A DNA stretch of 34,224 nt from Lentisphaeria bacterium. GTDB lineage: Bacteria; Verrucomicrobiota; Lentisphaeria; Victivallales; JAADHT01. The stretch covers positions 1 through 34,224 of the forward strand of contig WFSE01000085.1 in the NCBI GenBank assembly GCA_015486135.1, read 5' to 3'. Under the pieces are notes generated by a model. That model saw only the letters and a list, made by a program, of their open reading frames with translations. It was not told where the DNA came from and made no database searches. Shown here in pieces: positions 14,103 to 23,401 of this stretch. Positions within the stretch are counted from its first letter, which is position 1; each line of letters opens with the position of its first letter. A program made the translations under genes and the position numbers.

Positions 14103-15434
14103 TTGTCTTTCCTAACCAAACATTACGAGAAGTTGATACTTGCAGTATTCTTGCTGGTATTCGTTGTCGCCTTGTTGTACCTCGTCGTGGTATTGAATAG
14201 AGCGCGGGAAACCAGCATAGAGGAGCTGATGCCGCGCCCCAAGGGCAAGGACTATGTGCGTGTGTTTAGCGACAACGGGAAAGAAGATGTCGCCAAGGGA
14301 GAAAAAGCGCAGTTCGCAGTTCAGGCGGAATTGGCGAGGCAAAGTCTGTGGAGTAAGTCCGCTAAACGGGATCCTAAGGCTTTGGTCACTACCGACCTGC
14401 TTGTTCCGTTTGAAGCGGCTAGATGTCCCGGGTGCGACAAGTTGATTCCCAGCGTCTGTTTTGGCGACGGAAAGAAATGTCCCCTTTGCGGTTGCTCGCT
14501 CACCCCTGTGAAGAGAAAGGATATTGGGGGACGCGATTCGGACGGCGATGGTCTCCCGGACACCTACGAGGTCAAGTGTAAGTTGAACCCCAAGGACTCT
14601 TCGGATGCCTTGACGGACCAGGACGAGGACGGGTTCTCGACATTGTGCGAGTATAAAGCCAAGACCGATCCCCTGGAGCCGGCTTCCCATCCGCCTCTAG
14701 CTGACCGTCTTGCCGTACAGGCGATTAACAGGCGGAAATTGCCGTTGAGATTGAAACATATAACCACCTATGACAAGGAAGACAAGGCGAAATGGTTGTT
14801 GCAGCTGGAGGTCCCCGGGCATAGAGGATGGAAGACCGACTTTAAGAAAGTTGGCGACACATTGAAATTTGGTAAGGGCGGACGCGATATTTACAAAATT
14901 GTTGACGCTACCCCCAAGATGCTTGAGGGCAAGGACGGGGTGGAAGTGGATGCTTCGACCATCACAATTAAGAACATGGTTGACGAAAAGGACAAGCCTA
15001 TTGTGATGCGCGTCAATAAGAGGGTGTACGAAAATAAAGTGTGGATTAAGTTGCTGGATACGGCAACAAACAAGATCATCGCCGTTAAGAATGGTGGCGA
15101 GTTCGATTTCGGCAATGCGAAGACGGGCGAAGATCATTATACTGTTATCGGGGTTGACATAGCCAAGAAGAGTGTCACCATAAAAAGCAAGAAAGGGGTT
15201 GTTTTCAAAATAACTCCCGAATCCAAAATACAGCGGGAGGAGGATGCGGGGGATGTATCTCCTGCGCTAGGGCCGAGGCCGAGGTCGAAATCAAAGGCGA
15301 AGTCGAGGTCGAAGGCGAAGTCGAGGTTGCCACGGAAAGGGAATTTCAATCCTATGGTGCCTACTTCGGCTCCACCTAAGTTGCCGAAGGGACGACTTGG
15401 TCCTCCGGATTCTAATTGGCTTAAGTCTCACTGA
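14103..15434 (+). CDS. Amuc_1099-like bitopic membrane protein with zinc ribbon and Asp-rich repeats
   Basis: Protein of 443 aa. The N-terminal anchor (about 10-31) places the rest in the periplasm. Two CxxC pairs, CPGC (108-111) and CPLC (126-129), form a zinc-ribbon-like knuckle. DSDGDGLPDTYE (145-156) and DQDEDGFSTLCEY (172-184) look like thrombospondin type 3 or EF-hand-like calcium loops. The second half holds beta-rich repeats, and the C-terminus is a basic Arg/Lys/Ser tract (about 395-414) followed by a Pro-rich tail. The start is TTG at 14103, supported by GGAGGG at 14091-14096 inside the preceding gene and by the membrane anchor following at once. Position suggests the Amuc_1099 equivalent. 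The metal loops suggest a structural element of the pilus or secretin scaffold. No enzymatic motif is seen. Confidence 0.7.
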   Translation: MSFLTKHYEKLILAVFLLVFVVALLYLVVVLNRARETSIEELMPRPKGKDYVRVFSDNGKEDVAKGEKAQFAVQAELARQSLWSKSAKRDPKALVTTDLLVPFEAARCPGCDKLIPSVCFGDGKKCPLCGCSLTPVKRKDIGGRDSDGDGLPDTYEVKCKLNPKDSSDALTDQDEDGFSTLCEYKAKTDPLEPASHPPLADRLAVQAINRRKLPLRLKHITTYDKEDKAKWLLQLEVPGHRGWKTDFKKVGDTLKFGKGGRDIYKIVDATPKMLEGKDGVEVDASTITIKNMVDEKDKPIVMRVNKRVYENKVWIKLLDTATNKIIAVKNGGEFDFGNAKTGEDHYTVIGVDIAKKSVTIKSKKGVVFKITPESKIQREEDAGDVSPALGPRPRSKSKAKSRSKAKSRLPRKGNFNPMVPTSAPPKLPKGRLGPPDSNWLKSH

Positions 15435-15514
15435 ACGTTTGGGGAAAGAATATTATGGAACGCAAAAATAGTTTTACGAACAACGAGGAACTCTCACAAC
15501 GAGGAGGTTTTGGC

Positions 15515-17989
15515 ATGATTGCAAATCTACGATTGATAGCGGTACTGTCTCTTCTTATCCTGTACGGGGGGGGGATTTGGTGTCTAAGGGTGGATGCCCA
15601 GGACGATACGGCGTTGAAGCCCGACACCAAAGCACAATCTCCCGATGCAGTGAAGAATGGCGTGGCACCCGTAGGCGATGACAAGTTGTCCGCTCTTGTG
15701 GTTGCGGAGGACGCTAAGCGCAAAGAGAAATGCGAATACGCGGAGAAATGCGTACAAGAGGCTAAGAAGCTTGAAGCTCAGGGCAAATTCAAAGAGGCGG
15801 AGGCTAAGTTCAAAGAGGCGGATGACACTTTCGAACAGCTAGGAGGTTCTTATGTCGCGTTGAAGCGCAAGCAACTCCAAGTGATGCTGGTGGAATTTCG
15901 GCGCAATTGGGCGATGACTCTGATGAGCGAAGCCTACAATTCTTTTGCGGATAGGGATTACGATGTGGCGGCGTTGAAGGCCAGGGATGCCCAATCCATT
16001 AAGGGATTGTTGCCTGCTCGCAAGGACGAGATAAAGAAGTTTGTCGATCTCTGCGAAAAGAGGATTGCCTCCGTTGATTTTGTCAAGAAAACGGCTTTGG
16101 AAGCTCCGGATGTCGATCCTGAAAACAAGCAAAGACATTACCAGATGGACGTGGCACTGAAGAATGCTGAGCAGCTGATGGATGCGGGCAGATACATGGA
16201 TGCTAGGGACATGCTCGAGAAAATCCTCGTGCGGGACCCTTACAATAGCAAGGCATCGCACCTCCTAGCGAAATTGTACAAGGATCTTACGGTCGTTGGC
16301 GACAAGCGTCGTGAGAACGATAGATTGGAAAGGATGGGAGAGGTGCAGTGGAAGTGGGTTGAACCTGTCCTCCCGGTCCCGGCCAAGCGACCGGATGAAA
16401 TTGAGCCCGTGCAGGAAAACGGGATGTCCACCTTGTCCGAGAAGATGGAGAAGATGGTTATGCCGGAGATCGCTTTTAACCAAGTCGATATCCAGGCGGC
16501 GGTGAAGTATTTGAAACAGCAAAGCCAGCAACTCGATCCGGAAGGTATGGGAGTCAACATCATACTTAGTTTGACGAACGACGAGTTGTCTACGGTACCT
16601 AAACTTTCTTTGACTCTGCGGAAAATTCCGCTGACCGAGGTTGTGAGGTACATCTGTCAAAAATGTGGATTGAAATACCGAATCCAAGACCAAGCGCTCG
16701 TTATCGGAACGTCTGCCATCGACCCGATGGAGATGCGATTCTTCAAAGTACGTGCCGCGTTGATTCAGAGAATAGCTCCTCCCTCCATGGGCGATGAGGG
16801 CAGTCAAGACGATTCCGAAAGTATGGTGTTGGGCGAGGATTTCTTCAACACGGAAGACACCTTCGCCGGGGGGACGGGGGGAACGGAAAAAGGTGTCACG
16901 AGGCATAGCGTTACCTCCGACAAGCTCAAGTCCTACTTTGAGGAGCGGGGGGTTCCTTTCCCGGAAGGCTCCACTATTGCCTACAACAAGCGTTCGAGCA
17001 GATTGGCTGTGACCAATACCCCGGAAAACCTCCGGCGCCTCGATATGCTTCTGCGGGCCTTGGATTTGGAGCAACCCCAGGTGTTGGTCGAGTCCAAATT
17101 TGTGGAGATTAACCAGCGTGATATCGAAGAGTTTGGATTCGAATGGTGGATGAATAAGACCGCCGCGTCCGATCCGACCCGAGCCGCGACTTTGAGCGAG
17201 CCTTGGGTTATTGCCGCTAACGACTCGTTGGTCCGCCCCTTGGGGACAAGCAAGGATGGTGTGAACAGTCCGGTGAACACAAACGCTTTCGGCAGGATAA
17301 TAAACAACCTGCAAATGCCGGCGTTGGGTCCGGACAATACCTTCAATATCAACATGATACTTCATGCCTTGGATAGAAGCTCCACGACGGAAGTCCTGTC
17401 GGCTCCTAAGGTAATTGCCAAAAGCGGTAACGAGGCTATGATCAAGATGGTCGAGGAATACTACTTCCCGGAATCATGGACGGAGGCCGAGTTGAACGTT
17501 GTTAACGGTGGTGTGCAATACACGCCTCCAAACCCCGAATTCGGCGAACCTACTGATATCGGAATAAGGCTTGTTGTTACTCCGGAAGTCAGTCCCGATT
17601 ACCATACCATTAAAATGTCCCTCAGTCCGCAGGTGCTTGACTTCGTGGGATGGACGGTCTACCCGATCTCCTATCGGTTTGGTGACTTCATCGGTACCGA
17701 CCCCGTTAAAATGGCCGAAATCTCCCGTAGGGATATCCAGGTCAATGTTAAGTCGTACGACGGGGATACCTTGGTGCTAGGTGGAATGCTGAGGGAAGAC
17801 GCCTTGGGCAACGACGACAGTTTCCCTGGCACGGACCAAGTACCTCTTTTCGGATGGCTTGGACGCATGCAGGCCTCTGACAAACATAAGAGGAACCTGA
17901 TGATATTTGTTACCGCCAGAATAATCAACCCTGATGGATTGCCTATCAGGTTGTCGCCCGACAACGGTCGGTTCGATTTCAGGCGGTGA
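15515..17989 (+). CDS. Outer-membrane secretin 1 (PilQ/GspD family, Amuc_1098-like)
   Basis: Secretin of 824 aa, predicted to form the ring channel through the outer membrane. Signal peptide 1-29. A helical TPR-like region (about 65-265) contains a Lys/Glu/Ala-rich stretch. N-domains span about 318-400 and 405-525, separated by a Gly/Asp-rich insert (424-468). The secretin homology domain (about 525-805) has MIKMVEEYYFP (642-652), IRLVVTPEVS, the VLGGML turn (754-759) and VPLFGWLGRM (776-785) near the end. ATG at 15515 is preferred over ATG at 15455: GAGGAGG (15501-15507) lies seven bases upstream and a signal peptide follows, although 15455 also has a weak GGGGAAAG. No lipobox was found. It is followed by a second, related secretin gene. 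Confidence 0.85.
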   Translation: MIANLRLIAVLSLLILYGGGIWCLRVDAQDDTALKPDTKAQSPDAVKNGVAPVGDDKLSALVVAEDAKRKEKCEYAEKCVQEAKKLEAQGKFKEAEAKFKEADDTFEQLGGSYVALKRKQLQVMLVEFRRNWAMTLMSEAYNSFADRDYDVAALKARDAQSIKGLLPARKDEIKKFVDLCEKRIASVDFVKKTALEAPDVDPENKQRHYQMDVALKNAEQLMDAGRYMDARDMLEKILVRDPYNSKASHLLAKLYKDLTVVGDKRRENDRLERMGEVQWKWVEPVLPVPAKRPDEIEPVQENGMSTLSEKMEKMVMPEIAFNQVDIQAAVKYLKQQSQQLDPEGMGVNIILSLTNDELSTVPKLSLTLRKIPLTEVVRYICQKCGLKYRIQDQALVIGTSAIDPMEMRFFKVRAALIQRIAPPSMGDEGSQDDSESMVLGEDFFNTEDTFAGGTGGTEKGVTRHSVTSDKLKSYFEERGVPFPEGSTIAYNKRSSRLAVTNTPENLRRLDMLLRALDLEQPQVLVESKFVEINQRDIEEFGFEWWMNKTAASDPTRAATLSEPWVIAANDSLVRPLGTSKDGVNSPVNTNAFGRIINNLQMPALGPDNTFNINMILHALDRSSTTEVLSAPKVIAKSGNEAMIKMVEEYYFPESWTEAELNVVNGGVQYTPPNPEFGEPTDIGIRLVVTPEVSPDYHTIKMSLSPQVLDFVGWTVYPISYRFGDFIGTDPVKMAEISRRDIQVNVKSYDGDTLVLGGMLREDALGNDDSFPGTDQVPLFGWLGRMQASDKHKRNLMIFVTARIINPDGLPIRLSPDNGRFDFRR

Positions 17990-18041
17990 TGGGTTTGGAT
18001 ATATTAGGTGATATGAAAGGAACGCAACCCGGGAGGATAAT

Positions 18042-20615
18042 ATGACTTGGCAATCGAAAGGCTTGAAGTTTTTGATATTCACACCTTTGGCGGTGTGCTC
18101 CATTGGTGTCGTGACGGTAACGACCAGTGTTGTCGCCTCCGCTGAAGAAAAACAGCCTCAATTGGACCCCAAGGTTCAAGCAGAGGTGAACGATGAAGTC
18201 GTTTACAGGAAGAAAACGGAGGCCGAGGCCGACGCCGATGTCGCTACAGCACGAAGGGCCTTTACGAGCAATCGCTATAAGGAGTCTATCGACTTCTACA
18301 ACTCAGCGGTGAAAAGGCTTCAACAGGCTGGTTCCAGCAAGCATGTGAATGGCAAAATCGCTGCCATAAAGAAGAATATGGCTATTGTATACCACTATTG
18401 GGCGCGAAGCGAGGCCGTTCAGGCGCAAAAAGAGGCGGATGCGAAGCGGTTTGGCAAGGCCATAAAGCATTGCTTGAACGCAATGGAGATGGATCCTGCG
18501 ATGAGGCCCGAGATGGAGCGTCTGGTGAAGCGTTACCAGGAGCAACAGAGGGTTGCCGTATACAAGACCGATACGTCTCCTGAAACAATTGATCCAACCC
18601 AGCCGGAGCGTCTGTATAAAATCGACCTTCTTTTGGCGCAAGGGAAGAAGCTTTACGACGAGAAGCTTTGGCACAGGGCACGGGAGAAGTTCGAGTCGGT
18701 GCTGGTGATGGATCCTTACAACGCCGAGGCGATTCTTCTGATTCGGAATCTGACTAAGGAGATGTACAAGGCCGGTGTTAGAAGATACCATGACACTAGG
18801 ATGGAGCGCAATGCTGAGACCACTTGGAAATATGTGGCCCCTCTCATTCCTAGATCTGCGGCTGAGGCGGCGGAAGAAAAGCCGATGCGCAAAAAACAAG
18901 TCTCCAGTAAAATCCAAAAGAAGCTCAATGATATCATTATAAAGCACATGGAATTCGAGGATATGACCATTGAGACGGTGATTAAAACCTTGCGTATAAA
19001 AGCCAAGCAGAAAGACCCGGAGCACCAGGGGGTTAATATCGTTTTGCGCTTGACCGAACCGGGAGCGGATGGCGCTTCTTCGTCGGAAGGCGGCGAAGAG
19101 AGCCTCGATGGAGATAGCGGCGGGGAGTTTCTCGACGACAGTGCCGATGCTGGTTCCGGAGATACCGAAGATGCCGGGGACGCTGGAGATGACACGGGAG
19201 GCGATGCGTTGGCGGATGATATTGGAGATGCTACCTCCGCTCCAGCTTCGGCGCAGACTCTTACCTTGATGTTTGATAACTTGTCCGTGGGAGATGCCAT
19301 CAAAAATATTTGCATGGCGGCAGGGATGAAATACCGCATTGAGCAATATGCGGTGGTGATTGCCGCTAAAGACGTTCCCTTGGACCAGCTGGAAACTAGG
19401 ATTTACCCCATAAATAGTGAGGTTGCCACGTCTTGGACTTCCTCCGATGGTGGTGGCGGCGGCGAGGGGGATTCTGGTAATGTGGCCTCTGTTCAAGCTT
19501 TCTTCGAGAGGAACGGTGTCTCGTTCCCCGAAGGCGCTAAAATCGTTTACGACTCCGCCATAAGTCGGATTATAGCGACTAACGTTCCCGCTCAGCTGGA
19601 TCGTATCGAGAGAATTCTGAAAGAGTTGGACGTGACGGATCCGCAGGTGTTGATCGAGGCCAAGTTTGTCGAGGTCAGGGAAAACAAGACCAATGAATTG
19701 GGTTTCGGGTGGACTATTTCCCGGCAGAACAATGGTGAGATTGTTCCTCCTGCCACTAGGCCTGGCACGGGCATGGGGACAGCGACGGGGATCGACGGCA
19801 CGAACTTCAACCGCTTGCATTATAGCACAAGCCAAAGAACGGCCACGATGAATCCGAATGATCAGCCGTTAACTTTCCTTAACGGTGCTGCTGATCCTAA
19901 TGACGGCAATGACAGGGCCTTCGATATACAGCATATTGACCGCCGAGGAATTAACTACCGCTTGACGGTCCATGCCTTGGATTTGGAGGACAACACGAAT
20001 ATCCTCTCTTGTCCCAGGATTACGACTTTGAATAACGAGGAAGCCACTATCCGCATGGTAAAGGAAGTTTATTTCCCGGACTCATGGGGCGACGCTCAGT
20101 TGGTGGATACATCTGTGGAAACCGCTGGTATTCGCCAGGTGGCGTTTGTCAGTTCCATGCCAGAGTTCAGCGAGCCCACCGAACTAGGTGTGAGCCTTAC
20201 GGTAACCCCGGCGGTGGATGCGGATAAATACACAATCACATTGGATTTGATCCCTGTTGTCCAAGCTCATGTAGGATGGGTTGATTATTCCTATGACCAC
20301 TTGACTAGTTTGGGTACGGTAACGAACACCCTCAAAATGCCGATTATAGAAAAACGAACGGTGCAGACACAAGTGACCATTTATGATGGCGAAACAGTCG
20401 TTATGGGCGGTATAATGCGTGATACCACTAGCTATATCGACGACAGGGTGCCCATATTGGGGGATATTCCCATGGTGGGGCGGTTCTTCCGTTCGAAGTC
20501 GGTGAATTCCGCCAAGGCCAATTTGCTGATATTCACGACACCTCGATTGGTTAACCCCAACGGTGCGCCTTTGCGTCAGCGTGAAGTTCGCGGGAAACCG
20601 CCCTTTAGGATGTGA
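18042..20615 (+). CDS. Outer-membrane secretin 2, paralogue of the upstream secretin
   Basis: Secretin of 857 aa with the same plan as its neighbour: signal peptide (cleavage after ASA at about 34), TPR-like helical region (65-265; MDPYNAEAILLIRNLTKEMYK resembles DPYNSKASHLLAKLYKDL in the neighbour), N-domains, and a secretin core (about 533-840) with IRMVKEVYFP (670-679), MGGIMRD (788-794) and VPILGDIPMVGRFF (803-816). An acidic Gly/Ser/Asp-rich insert (339-403) and a smaller Gly-rich one (468-480) interrupt the N-domains. The ATG at 18042 follows GGGAGG. The gene ends the operon, 31 bases before a strong terminator. The parallel motifs and layout point to tandem duplication followed by divergence. 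Whether the two form one mixed ring or two pores cannot be told. Confidence 0.87.
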   Translation: MTWQSKGLKFLIFTPLAVCSIGVVTVTTSVVASAEEKQPQLDPKVQAEVNDEVVYRKKTEAEADADVATARRAFTSNRYKESIDFYNSAVKRLQQAGSSKHVNGKIAAIKKNMAIVYHYWARSEAVQAQKEADAKRFGKAIKHCLNAMEMDPAMRPEMERLVKRYQEQQRVAVYKTDTSPETIDPTQPERLYKIDLLLAQGKKLYDEKLWHRAREKFESVLVMDPYNAEAILLIRNLTKEMYKAGVRRYHDTRMERNAETTWKYVAPLIPRSAAEAAEEKPMRKKQVSSKIQKKLNDIIIKHMEFEDMTIETVIKTLRIKAKQKDPEHQGVNIVLRLTEPGADGASSSEGGEESLDGDSGGEFLDDSADAGSGDTEDAGDAGDDTGGDALADDIGDATSAPASAQTLTLMFDNLSVGDAIKNICMAAGMKYRIEQYAVVIAAKDVPLDQLETRIYPINSEVATSWTSSDGGGGGEGDSGNVASVQAFFERNGVSFPEGAKIVYDSAISRIIATNVPAQLDRIERILKELDVTDPQVLIEAKFVEVRENKTNELGFGWTISRQNNGEIVPPATRPGTGMGTATGIDGTNFNRLHYSTSQRTATMNPNDQPLTFLNGAADPNDGNDRAFDIQHIDRRGINYRLTVHALDLEDNTNILSCPRITTLNNEEATIRMVKEVYFPDSWGDAQLVDTSVETAGIRQVAFVSSMPEFSEPTELGVSLTVTPAVDADKYTITLDLIPVVQAHVGWVDYSYDHLTSLGTVTNTLKMPIIEKRTVQTQVTIYDGETVVMGGIMRDTTSYIDDRVPILGDIPMVGRFFRSKSVNSAKANLLIFTTPRLVNPNGAPLRQREVRGKPPFRM

Positions 20616-20646
20616 TTGGCGCTACTATGCGTCGTATGACAAACGT

Positions 20647-20683
20647 GGCGCTTCCACTCGGTGGAAGCGCCTTTTTTCTTTTT
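20647..20683 (+). terminator. Intrinsic terminator of the pilus operon
   Basis: A perfect 11-bp stem GGCGCTTCCAC / GTGGAAGCGCC with the three-base loop TCG is followed by TTTTTTCTTTTT. It lies 31 bases after the second secretin. It is the only textbook rho-independent terminator I found in the window. Confidence 0.95.
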
Positions 20684-20701
20684 AGGCATGACGAGCTTTA
20701 G

Positions 20702-22576
20702 ATGAAGAAAAGAGAATATTCGAATCGCATAGAATCTGTTCCACTCAAAACGATTGTCGCCTTGTGCGTGATTGTTTTAGTTGCATGGTGTGTTAGACTT
20801 GCGGCGTTATATGATCCCGTGGTCGGCGAACGTGCCGCCACTAGTATGGATGCCGTGGATTATTTGGCCTTGGGGACCAATGTTTTGGATTATGGGGTTT
20901 TCTCCACTTGGACCGCTGGATTCAAAGCCTCTTCAACAAGGCCACCCCTTTATCCCTTGGCAATTGACTCCGCCCAAATACTAGCGGGTAGCCGGGGAGC
21001 GATGCCAGTTCTGATATTGAATGTTTTGTTCGACATGATTTCCGTGATATTAGTTTTTCTGGTCGCCAGGATTTTAGCGGGAACTCCAGCTGGATTAATG
21101 TCGGCGGCTATTTACGCCGTTTTCGGGCATGCAGCGTACTATGCTTCCATGATAGGACCATATACCATTGCCACCACTTTGCTTTTAGCTCTTATCCTTT
21201 GCCTGCTGTCTTTTAAGTTCAACTATTGGGGTACTATGCTGGCTTTTGTCGTGATACTGGCTGCCTTGATACATATCCGCCCAGTCTTCCTCCTTGTCTC
21301 CCCTTTTATCCTACTTGTAGCATGTTGGCAAATTGTCCGAGCCGCACTCTCTAGGGAGCCCCGCCCTCCCTTTGGAAAGCTCGTTTGGAACTCGGTCCTT
21401 CCTGTATTGTTGACGGTGTTGCTATGTGTGCCTTGGACTGTAAGGAACTTCAGAGAACATCATACGTTAATTCCCGTGTGCACCATATCCGGATGGCATC
21501 TTGGTGGGATTGCCGAGCTGGATGCAAAACTCTCGTTGGATATGTTAATGGCAAATATCTACGCTCCGGAGCACAAGGGCTTTTCCGAAGCGGATTATTT
21601 CCTGTTTGCCCAGCACAAGTTTTTTAGCTTTCTTTGGCGGCACCCATTCCTAATTCCGTCGGTTGGAATACTCCGAGTCGCCAAGGGGTGGGCCCCGCCA
21701 ACGCCGTGGCGACGGTTTTTTCTCCCAAAAGCCTACGTGTTTCCATTGCGCTTGGGCGGTGTCGTTGTTCCATTGATAGATTTCGAAGGGCTATTGTACC
21801 TAGCCGTATTTGCCATCCTGTTTTTCGGCACGTGTTTGGGAAAACGCATATTGCCTCCTTTTGCCCACGCACTTGAGGCCACATGGCCCCTACTTGTTGT
21901 GCTAATGGCTTATGCCTTCGCCCATATTATAGGTTTCCCGCGCATTGCTTATCGATTTATTATCGAGCCCCCGCTGATTATTTTAGGCGTTGTAACAATA
22001 TCCTATTTTATGTCGGCCTTGCTCAAGGCGTATGGAAAGGTGGAGAATTTGACTCCTCTCTTTAATGAAGGTACTTCGTCCTCCAAGGTTCCGGGGAGCG
22101 GGGAGTTGGCCATTATCAATGTTGTTGCCGGAGTCGCTATTTTCCTCGCTGTTTTACCATTGAGCCTCCATGGCAATCCACGCGTCTTCCAATATCCTCC
22201 AGTTAAGCCGGCTTCGAATGAGAAAACCTATGCTGAACTGAGAGAGATTCAGTGGCGGCACATGGGGTATATTCCCAAAGGCACTCGGGGCGTGGTGGCG
22301 GGAGTCGTCAAATATCTGACTCCGGGATTCAAGCATGTTCCCGGAGCGGTAGAGCCTGTGAAAGACGAGGCATTCGTGTCTGGAAGGCTTTTCGTACGAT
22401 TTGGGAGTCCCTTGACTCCCTTGGGGACGGGGGATGTCAAGCTGAATTTCAAAAAAGGATACGCACCTAAGGAGGGCTCGGCGATTGTAGCCCGGGGGCA
22501 AGTGCTTGTTGGCGTGTTTAAGTGGATTATAATCAATGTGGATGAATTCTCAACCATACCTCCACGGGAGCGATAG
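20702..22576 (+). CDS. GT-C fold glycosyltransferase (family 39/ArnT-like)
   Basis: Multi-pass membrane protein of 624 aa with about ten helices. The first large loop holds acidic residues (MDAVDY, Asp50 and Asp53) and RPPLYP (80-85), both typical of ArnT/PMT-type enzymes that use polyprenyl-phosphate sugars. The protein ends in a soluble domain of about 130 residues with no motif I recognise. Activity would be transfer of a sugar from a lipid carrier to lipid A, glycan or protein on the periplasmic face. The ATG at 20702 follows the operon terminator by under 20 bases; the ribosome site is weak (GAG). The next gene begins directly after its TAG, so the two are translationally linked. Confidence 0.78.
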   Translation: MKKREYSNRIESVPLKTIVALCVIVLVAWCVRLAALYDPVVGERAATSMDAVDYLALGTNVLDYGVFSTWTAGFKASSTRPPLYPLAIDSAQILAGSRGAMPVLILNVLFDMISVILVFLVARILAGTPAGLMSAAIYAVFGHAAYYASMIGPYTIATTLLLALILCLLSFKFNYWGTMLAFVVILAALIHIRPVFLLVSPFILLVACWQIVRAALSREPRPPFGKLVWNSVLPVLLTVLLCVPWTVRNFREHHTLIPVCTISGWHLGGIAELDAKLSLDMLMANIYAPEHKGFSEADYFLFAQHKFFSFLWRHPFLIPSVGILRVAKGWAPPTPWRRFFLPKAYVFPLRLGGVVVPLIDFEGLLYLAVFAILFFGTCLGKRILPPFAHALEATWPLLVVLMAYAFAHIIGFPRIAYRFIIEPPLIILGVVTISYFMSALLKAYGKVENLTPLFNEGTSSSKVPGSGELAIINVVAGVAIFLAVLPLSLHGNPRVFQYPPVKPASNEKTYAELREIQWRHMGYIPKGTRGVVAGVVKYLTPGFKHVPGAVEPVKDEAFVSGRLFVRFGSPLTPLGTGDVKLNFKKGYAPKEGSAIVARGQVLVGVFKWIIINVDEFSTIPPRER

Positions 22577-23401
22577 ATGGATAATTTCGCAGGAAAACGT
22601 AAAAGCATGGCATCTAGATTGCTGGAAGTCCTTTTGTCGTTTGGTATCCCGACAATTGGATTTATTGGAGCCGCAGACATCAAGGACTGGCCGATGTTGG
22701 CTTGGGTGTTTCCGCTTTCGCTTCTCGTGGCTGTGCATGTGATTACGATCAATGACCAGTCGTTTGGAGTGGCGGGTAAAAGAGTCGCGCTTTTGCCCGT
22801 GACATCCCCGGGGCTCTTGTGGAAGCTCCCTGGTTTGTTCGTCGTGGTGGCAATGTGCGTAGTACGGCCTCTGTTTGGATTTTTGATGCTTGCTGTCGTG
22901 ATAAATTGGGATGTTTACTCGTTGCGGGGAAAACGGCGCTGTTTAGCGGGCATGGCTCATAACTTTATTGGTGGCGGGCTGCATTATTTGCTAGGAGTGG
23001 CTTGCGTTTCTGGAAAAGTGGGGGAGCTGGGACTCCATTTGCCGGAGGCGCTGTTTTTCGCTATGGCCATGACGGCTGGCTCCATGCATCATGACGCTTA
23101 CGACGCTCGGGAGGATGCCAGCGCCGGCTACAAAACTGGCGCCGTCTTGTTTGCGCCCGACAGGTGGTGGCGATGGGCGGTGTTTCCTTTCTTGGCGGCG
23201 CAAATACCATTGGCCCACACTACTCCAAGTTTCCGGTTTTGCTTTACCGTTTCTTCGTTCGTTTATTTTCTAGTGTTTTTTTTAGCCTCTTGCCATCGCG
23301 CTCCCTCTCGCCTCCTATGGTTTCGCTCGCTATGCCGATTGGCGTTTTTGGGTGGTGCCGTTGGTTTCGTCGTCTTGAGATTCCAGCATCTCAAGGGTTG
23401 A
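22577..23401 (+). CDS. UbiA-like prenyltransferase family protein
   Basis: Membrane protein of 274 aa with seven to nine predicted helices. The second Asp-rich motif of UbiA enzymes is recognisable: HHDAYDAREDASAGYKTG (171-188; Asp173, Asp176 and Asp180). The first motif, normally NDxxDxxxD, is reduced to ITINDQSFGVAG (57-68), keeping only Asn59 and Asp60. UbiA enzymes move prenyl chains onto aromatic or sugar-phosphate acceptors in the membrane. A decaprenyl-phosphoribose-type or lipid-carrier role would suit the glycosyltransferase upstream, with which it is contiguous, but this is inference. The loss of Asp residues in motif 1 makes activity uncertain. A hairpin (23374-23396) lies in the last codons and the TGA stop is in repeat copy E. 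Confidence 0.62.
   Translation: MDNFAGKRKSMASRLLEVLLSFGIPTIGFIGAADIKDWPMLAWVFPLSLLVAVHVITINDQSFGVAGKRVALLPVTSPGLLWKLPGLFVVVAMCVVRPLFGFLMLAVVINWDVYSLRGKRRCLAGMAHNFIGGGLHYLLGVACVSGKVGELGLHLPEALFFAMAMTAGSMHHDAYDAREDASAGYKTGAVLFAPDRWWRWAVFPFLAAQIPLAHTTPSFRFCFTVSSFVYFLVFFLASCHRAPSRLLWFRSLCRLAFLGGAVGFVVLRFQHLKG

Noticed and set aside
16265-17365. Minus-strand frame of 366 codons inside the first secretin
   Set aside because: His/Arg/Gln-rich composition typical of an antisense shadow; lies entirely within a strong secretin gene.
18303-19835. Minus-strand frame of 510 codons inside the second secretin
   Set aside because: Long but antisense to a convincing secretin; no domain, and His/Arg/Leu-rich composition.
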